Assembly: GCA_964235705.1 (NCBI GenBank)
Contig: CAXSDP010000008.1
Coordinates: 1 to 64,000 of the forward strand
Origin: RH-AL1 sp964235705
Lineage (GTDB): Bacteria > Pseudomonadota > Alphaproteobacteria > Rhizobiales > Beijerinckiaceae
DNA length: 64,000 nucleotides
Direction of reading: 5' to 3'
Position numbers and translations under genes: made by a program. The notes beneath the pieces were generated by a model. That model did no database searches. It had not been told where the DNA came from and saw only the letters and a list, made by a program, of their open reading frames with translations. Below, in pieces: positions 60,353-64,000 of the stretch. Each line of letters opens with the position of its first letter. The first letter of the stretch is position 1.

Positions 60353-61344
60353 GTGGTGGCGCCTTTCTTCTTCGACTTCTTCGCGAGGAGGTCCGCGTGC
60401 GCGGCGGCGGCGTCGGGGGTCAGCCTCGCGACCACGCGTCCGGGGATGCGCAGGTCGAGGGACAGGATGTCCTTCTCCAGGACGCGCCCCTCGTGCTCCA
60501 GCGCCCCGAGCCGGGCGATGGCCTCGGCCGGATCCCGCTCCGGCAGGGCGATCTCGAGCCCGCCGACCGTCTTCAGGGTCCAACGCCGCCCGGCGACGTA
60601 GAGCCCGGCGCGGATGCGCTCGCGCAGGTCGCCGCTGGCTTCCAGGATGGTGAGGTACTCCGCCAAGTGGGCGTTGGCGTCGGCGCCCACGACCAGGGGC
60701 AATCGCTCGAAACGGGGGTCGCGCATGTCGTCGATCGGCGTCCCGTCGGCCGCCACGATGGCCACGGCCCCGTCCTTCTGCCAGAGGGCCGCCGGTTGGC
60801 GCTCCTCGACCTCGACCAGCAGGCGGTTCGGGTAGAGTTTGGAGACGCTCGCCTCCTTGATGAGAGGCACCGCCTTGAGGCGCGCCCGCACGTCGGCGAC
60901 GTTGAGGAAGAGGAGCGAGTTGCGCGGCCCGACGCCGGCGAGCTTGAGGATCTCGCCCTCGCCCAGCTCGCGGGCGCCGGTGATGGTGACCGCCTTGATG
61001 GGGAAGCCCAGCGTCTTGGCGAGGATGTCGGGCAGCGTGCCCTGGGCGGCGCAGAAGGCGTCGTACTCGCCGCCGCGCACGGCGCCATAGCCGCCGACCG
61101 CCGCGAACAGGCCGACGACCAGCGCCGTCCCGAACAGGCGGGAGGCGACGAGGCGCTCCAGGCCGTGACCGATCGCGTGGCGGTGGCGGTGGCGCGGCAG
61201 CTGCGGCGCGGTCTGGGGCAGCGTCGGGAAGGCGAAGGGATCGATGCCGCCGGCGATGGCCAGCCGGCCGCCGCCGGCGTGCGGGCCGGCGAGGGCGGCC
61301 GTCCAACCGCTCAACGATCGCAGGAGGCGTCCTCCACCATCCAT
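60349..61344 (-). CDS. ftsQ: cell division protein FtsQ
   Basis: 331-residue bitopic divisome protein. A cytoplasmic Pro/His/Arg-rich head of about 70 residues precedes one membrane helix (TALVVGLFAAVGGYGAV), then the POTRA domain (GFPIKAVTITGARELGEGEIL) and beta domain (LLVEVEERQPAALWQ, SLDLRIPGRVVARL). It links the Z ring to septal wall synthesis. ATG 61344 lies inside the 3' end of ddl (34-bp overlap). Confidence 0.94.
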   Translation of the reverse strand: MDGGGRLLRSLSGWTAALAGPHAGGGRLAIAGGIDPFAFPTLPQTAPQLPRHRHRHAIGHGLERLVASRLFGTALVVGLFAAVGGYGAVRGGEYDAFCAAQGTLPDILAKTLGFPIKAVTITGARELGEGEILKLAGVGPRNSLLFLNVADVRARLKAVPLIKEASVSKLYPNRLLVEVEERQPAALWQKDGAVAIVAADGTPIDDMRDPRFERLPLVVGADANAHLAEYLTILEASGDLRERIRAGLYVAGRRWTLKTVGGLEIALPERDPAEAIARLGALEHEGRVLEKDILSLDLRIPGRVVARLTPDAAAAHADLLAKKSKKKGATT

Positions 61345-62234
61345 CGAACAAGCTCACCGAATGTTAGGCCGACGTGTGCGGCCAGTTCGGGCACCAAAGA
61401 GGTCTCGGTCATGCCGGGCTGCGTGTTGACCTCCATCACGATGAGTTCGCCCGTGCCTCCGGGGCGATCGTCGTAACGGAAGTCCGCACGGCTGACGCCG
61501 CGACACCCGAGGGCTCGGTGCGCCCTCAGGGCCAACTCTTGAACGAATTGGTAAATATTTCCTTTAAGATTTGCTGGAAGGACGTGGATCGAGCCGCCCT
61601 TGGCGTATTTCGCGTGATAGTCGTACCAGCCGCCGTCGGCCGCCCGGATGTCGATCACGTCGAGGGCTTTATCCCCGATCACGCCGCAGGTTAGCTCGCG
61701 CCCGGCGACGAAGCGCTCAACGAGCATCATGTCACCGTGCCGCCAGTCGTCGCGGGTCAGCTCCTGCGGCGGATGCTCGTGGTCCGCGTTAACGAACAGC
61801 ACGCCGACCGAGGAGCCCTCGCTCACCGGCTTGATGACGTAGGGGGGCGTCATCGGGTGGCCCTTGGCGATGTCGGACCGGTGCATCGTGAGGCCGTCCG
61901 CCACGGGGATGCCGGCCGCTTTCATCACGTCCTTGGCGCGGTCCTTCTGCATGGCGAGCGCCGAGGACAGCACGCCCGAGTGGGTGTAGGGGATGCGCAG
62001 CATCTCCAGGATGCCCTGAACGATGCCGTCCTCGCCGAAGCGGCCGTGCAGCGCGTTGAAGACGACGTCGGGGCGCAGCGCCGCCAGCCGCTCGCCGATC
62101 GCGCGATCGACGTCGACGCGGGTGACTTGATAGCCCTCGCGCTCCAGTGCGGCGGCGCAGGCCTCGCCCGAGCTCAGCGACACTTCGCGCTCGGCCGACA
62201 GGCCGCCGAGCAGGACCGCGACATGCTTCGTCAT
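61311..62234 (-). CDS. ddl: D-alanine--D-alanine ligase
   Basis: 307-residue ATP-grasp ligase making the D-Ala-D-Ala dipeptide for peptidoglycan. VLLGGLSAEREVSLSSG is the N-terminal substrate loop, FNALHGRFGEDGIVQGIL follows, SEGSSVGVLFV is the omega/ATP loop and LIVMEVNTQPGMTETSLVP the metal site. Full length for DdlB. Just upstream of its start lies the inserted DUF559 element, which separates it from murB. Confidence 0.97.
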   Translation of the reverse strand: MTKHVAVLLGGLSAEREVSLSSGEACAAALEREGYQVTRVDVDRAIGERLAALRPDVVFNALHGRFGEDGIVQGILEMLRIPYTHSGVLSSALAMQKDRAKDVMKAAGIPVADGLTMHRSDIAKGHPMTPPYVIKPVSEGSSVGVLFVNADHEHPPQELTRDDWRHGDMMLVERFVAGRELTCGVIGDKALDVIDIRAADGGWYDYHAKYAKGGSIHVLPANLKGNIYQFVQELALRAHRALGCRGVSRADFRYDDRPGGTGELIVMEVNTQPGMTETSLVPELAAHVGLTFGELVRWMVEDASCDR

Positions 62235-62266
62235 GGTGTTCCCCGTCTTTCAAAGCCGCGACTTAC

Positions 62267-62320
62267 ATCCTCCCCCGTGAAGCGGGGGAGGGGGACCACG
62301 CGAAGCGTGGTGGAGGGGGC
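62267..62320 (+). repeat. 54-bp double-hairpin element, left copy
   Basis: Two hairpins in tandem: CTCCCCC-GTGAAGC-GGGGGAG, then CCACGC-GAA-GCGTGG, closing with TGGAGGGGGC. It is the inverted counterpart of 62760-62813. The DUF559 gene begins 21 bases to its right. Confidence 0.95.
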
Positions 62321-62341
62321 ATACCGTGGTAAAATGAGTGT

Positions 62342-62707
62342 ATGCGCGCCCCCGCCGAAACCTTCGCCCGCGCCCGCCGCCTCCGTCGCGAGATGACCTT
62401 GCCCGAGGTCCTGCTCTGGCGCGACCTGCGAAGGGCCGGCGTGGAGGGTGTCCGATTCCGACGACAGCACCCGATCGGTCCCTACGTCCTCGATTTCTAT
62501 GCAGCCGCGGCGAGGCTCGCCGTGGAAGTCGACGGAGCGGCGCACGACTTGGCGGGCAGGGTCGCTCGCGACGGCGTTCGGGACGCTTGGCTGCGGGAAC
62601 AGGGCATAAGTGTGCTGCGCTTCAACGCCGGTGACGTGCTGGACGCGACGCGACGTGAGGACGTCCTGTGGACGATCGCGGCGGCGCTCATAGGCTCTAA
62701 TGGTTGA
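62342..62707 (+). CDS. DUF559 (VSR/PD-(D/E)XK-like) endonuclease-domain protein
   Basis: 121-residue DUF559 protein. ARRLRREMTLPEVLLWRDLR is the family's N-terminal helix; FRRQHPIGPYVLDFYA and LAVEVDGAAHD supply the Asp and Glu-x-Asp of a VSR-like PD-(D/E)XK nuclease core; WLREQGISVLRFNAGDVL closes it. VSR relatives nick DNA. Whether this one is catalytic is unproven, but the acidic residues are present. It is the only plus-strand gene in the division cluster and is bracketed by inverted 54-bp palindromic elements, 21 bp before and 52 bp after, so gene and repeats appear to form one inserted unit. Transcribed against ddl and murB. Confidence 0.88.
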   Translation: MRAPAETFARARRLRREMTLPEVLLWRDLRRAGVEGVRFRRQHPIGPYVLDFYAAAARLAVEVDGAAHDLAGRVARDGVRDAWLREQGISVLRFNAGDVLDATRREDVLWTIAAALIGSNG

Positions 62708-62759
62708 AACAGGTTGGTGCCGAGTAGGCGGGTCCATGCCAATGGTCTGCTCGGCGGCG

Positions 62760-62813
62760 GCCCCCTCCACCATGCTTCGCATGGTCCCCCTCCCCCGCGT
62801 CGCGGGGGAGGAT
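62760..62813 (-). repeat. 54-bp double-hairpin element, right copy
   Basis: Read in reverse it is CTCCCCC-GCGACGC-GGGGGAG followed by CCATGC-GAA-GCATGG and TGGAGGGGGC. Compared with the left copy, one base pair of the second stem changes from C-G to T-A, a compensatory change, and the first loop differs at two positions. The rest is identical. Confidence 0.95.
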
Positions 62814-62829
62814 TTGCGAGGCATCGCCG

Positions 62830-63762
62830 TCACGCCGGCTTCCCCACACGCGCGATCTCCCATTCGAGGCTGACGCCGCTGGCGTCGAGCACCCGCGCGC
62901 GGACGATCTCGCCCAGCGTTTCCAGCTCCGAGCCTGTCGCCGCGCCGCGATTGATCAGGAAGTTGGTGTGGAGGTCGGACACCTGCGCGTCGCCGTGGAC
63001 GAGCCCGCGGCAGCCGGCGCGATCGACCAGTTCCCAGGCCTTGGCGCCGGGCGGGTTCTTGAAGGTCGAGCCGCCGGTGCGGGCGTTGACCGGCTGCGTC
63101 GCCGCCCGCGCCGCCGTGATCGCCGCCATGGCGGCGCGGATCGCCTCCTGGTCGCCGGCTTGGCCAGCGAAGCGCGCCTGCGTGAAGATGATGTCGGGCG
63201 CGACCCCGCAGTGCCGGTAGCTGAAGCGGAGCTCCGCGCGGGAAAAATCGCGGATGGCGCCTGAGCGATCGACGCCGCGCGCCGACACCAGGGCGTCGGC
63301 CGTTTCGCGCCCGTAGGCGCCGCCGTTCATGCGGATCGCGCCGCCGACGCAGCCCGGGATCCCGCGTAGGAAGGCGAGGCCGGCGATCCCGGCTCCCGCC
63401 GCCGCCGAGGCGAGCTTGACGTCCGGCGTCGCGGCGCCGGCGACGATCTCCGTGCCGGCGACCGCCACCGCCGCGAAAGGCTTGCCGAGCCGGATCACGA
63501 CTCCGTCGATCCCGCCGTCGCGCACCAGGAGGTTGGAGCCGAGGCCGACCACCGTGATCGGCAAGCGTGCGGGGCAGCCGCGCAGGAAGGCGGCGAGGTC
63601 GGCCTCGTCGGCGGGGGCGTAGAGCACCTCCGCCGGACCGCCAGTCCTGAACCAGGTAAGCGGGGCAAGCGGCGCGTAGGCGTCCAGCGATCCGCGCAGG
63701 GTCGGCATGGCGGCCGCCAATTCGGCGGCGAGGCTCGTGCCGACGATCGCGCCGCCCGTCAC
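62830..63762 (-). CDS. murB: UDP-N-acetylenolpyruvoylglucosamine reductase
   Basis: 310-residue FAD enzyme reducing UDP-GlcNAc-enolpyruvate to UDP-MurNAc. APLAPLTWFRTGGPAEVL and GLGSNLLVRDGGIDG form the FAD site; GIPGCVGGAIRMNGGAYG, the FSYRHCG Arg region, and GGSTFKNPPG with the catalytic Ser are intact; VSDLHTNFLIN precedes the catalytic Glu region. GTG 63762 overlaps the murC TGA (GTGA); the frame is open upstream but only as a shadow of murC. Confidence 0.96.
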   Translation of the reverse strand: MTGGAIVGTSLAAELAAAMPTLRGSLDAYAPLAPLTWFRTGGPAEVLYAPADEADLAAFLRGCPARLPITVVGLGSNLLVRDGGIDGVVIRLGKPFAAVAVAGTEIVAGAATPDVKLASAAAGAGIAGLAFLRGIPGCVGGAIRMNGGAYGRETADALVSARGVDRSGAIRDFSRAELRFSYRHCGVAPDIIFTQARFAGQAGDQEAIRAAMAAITAARAATQPVNARTGGSTFKNPPGAKAWELVDRAGCRGLVHGDAQVSDLHTNFLINRGAATGSELETLGEIVRARVLDASGVSLEWEIARVGKPA

Positions 63763-64000
63763 GCGGCCATGCCCGCCGCGAGCTGACCCGGCAGCGCGTA
63801 GGCCCATTGCGTGATGTTGCCGGCGCCCAGGAACACGACGTAGTCGCCGGGCCCGGCGATCTGGCGCACGATGCCCGGCAGCTCGCTGGGATGGGCGAGC
63901 GCGATCGGCTGGCGGTGGCCGTGCGCCGTGATCGCCTGCACCAGGCTGTCGCGATTGACGTCGGCGATCGGCGCCTCGCCGGCGGGGTAGACGTCGGCGA
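63759..64000 (-). CDS. murC: UDP-N-acetylmuramate--L-alanine ligase, C-terminal end only
   Basis: Last 79 residues of MurC; the gene runs off the right edge. The visible part, ADVYPAGEAPIADVNRDSLV then GDYVVFLGAGNITQWAYALP, is the C-terminal Mur-ligase domain ending (DxYPAGE and GAGxIT are MurC hallmarks). It overlaps murB by four bases. Confidence 0.92.
   Translation of the reverse strand, partial: ADVYPAGEAPIADVNRDSLVQAITAHGHRQPIALAHPSELPGIVRQIAGPGDYVVFLGAGNITQWAYALPGQLAAGMAA

Overview
The window reads as chromosomal DNA of a high-GC alphaproteobacterium, most likely a member of the Hyphomicrobiales (Rhizobiales). The evidence is the murC-murB-ddl-ftsQ-ftsA-ftsZ division cluster, the rpsO-pnp pair, dense G/C third positions, Tad-type pseudopilins, Tat-type signal peptides on solute-binding proteins, and two families of GAA-triloop palindromic intergenic repeats. 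I cannot name the genus. Two runs of exactly 100 N (5891-5990 and 7872-7971) are scaffold gaps, and both lie in or beside short repeats.

Layout. 1-8 kb: the end of an alpha/beta hydrolase, a three-gene Tad pseudopilin/TadG operon (minus strand), a His/Met-tailed LTXXQ (Spy-like) periplasmic protein, a small secreted protein, a PadR regulator of the YqjI type followed by a YqjH-type siderophore-interacting reductase, a GNAT and palindromic repeats. 8-14 kb: an OmpR-type regulator and its likely EnvZ-type kinase, split by an antisense OafA-type acyltransferase; then a two-gene Fic module sitting between the intact 3' end of the kinase and a decayed second copy of that 3' end. 14-28 kb: LLM flavin oxidoreductase, GNAT, DUF6134 protein, Fsr-like MFS pump, small hypothetical genes, a peptide-type solute-binding protein, a GH15 enzyme, a Tox-REase-5 toxin with Imm52 immunity gene, pnp and rpsO.

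28-35 kb is a surface-glycan patch, visibly A/T-richer over 28.4-32.3 kb: a secreted beta-helix protein, a GT61 glycosyltransferase, a methyltransferase, a decayed copy of the start of a glycosyltransferase gene, and a tandem-domain GT2 enzyme. 35-42 kb: a complete peptide-type ABC importer (binding protein, two permeases, fused double ATPase) running into an AtzG/AtzE amidohydrolase pair. 42-56 kb: catabolic and transport genes (three MFS-type carriers in the whole window, HpcH/HpaI aldolase, aldo/keto reductase, CaiB CoA-transferase with a crotonase), DUF2934, metallophosphoesterase and CYTH-CHAD proteins, a wrecked PiT phosphate transporter, an aminotransferase and a methyltransferase-like protein. 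56-64 kb: bamD (without a lipobox cysteine), then ftsZ, ftsA, ftsQ, ddl, murB and murC on the minus strand. lpxC is missing from its usual place between ftsZ and bamD.

The strongest candidate for something undescribed is at 62267-62813. A DUF559 (VSR/PD-(D/E)XK-like) gene is bracketed by two 54-bp double-hairpin elements in inverted orientation, inserted between ddl and murB. The two copies differ by a compensatory stem change around a conserved GAA triloop. This resembles a mobile palindrome with its own nuclease, analogous to REP/RAYT but with a different enzyme fold. Second in interest are the Fic cassette at the kinase 3' end and the kinase/regulator pair split by an overlapping acyltransferase.
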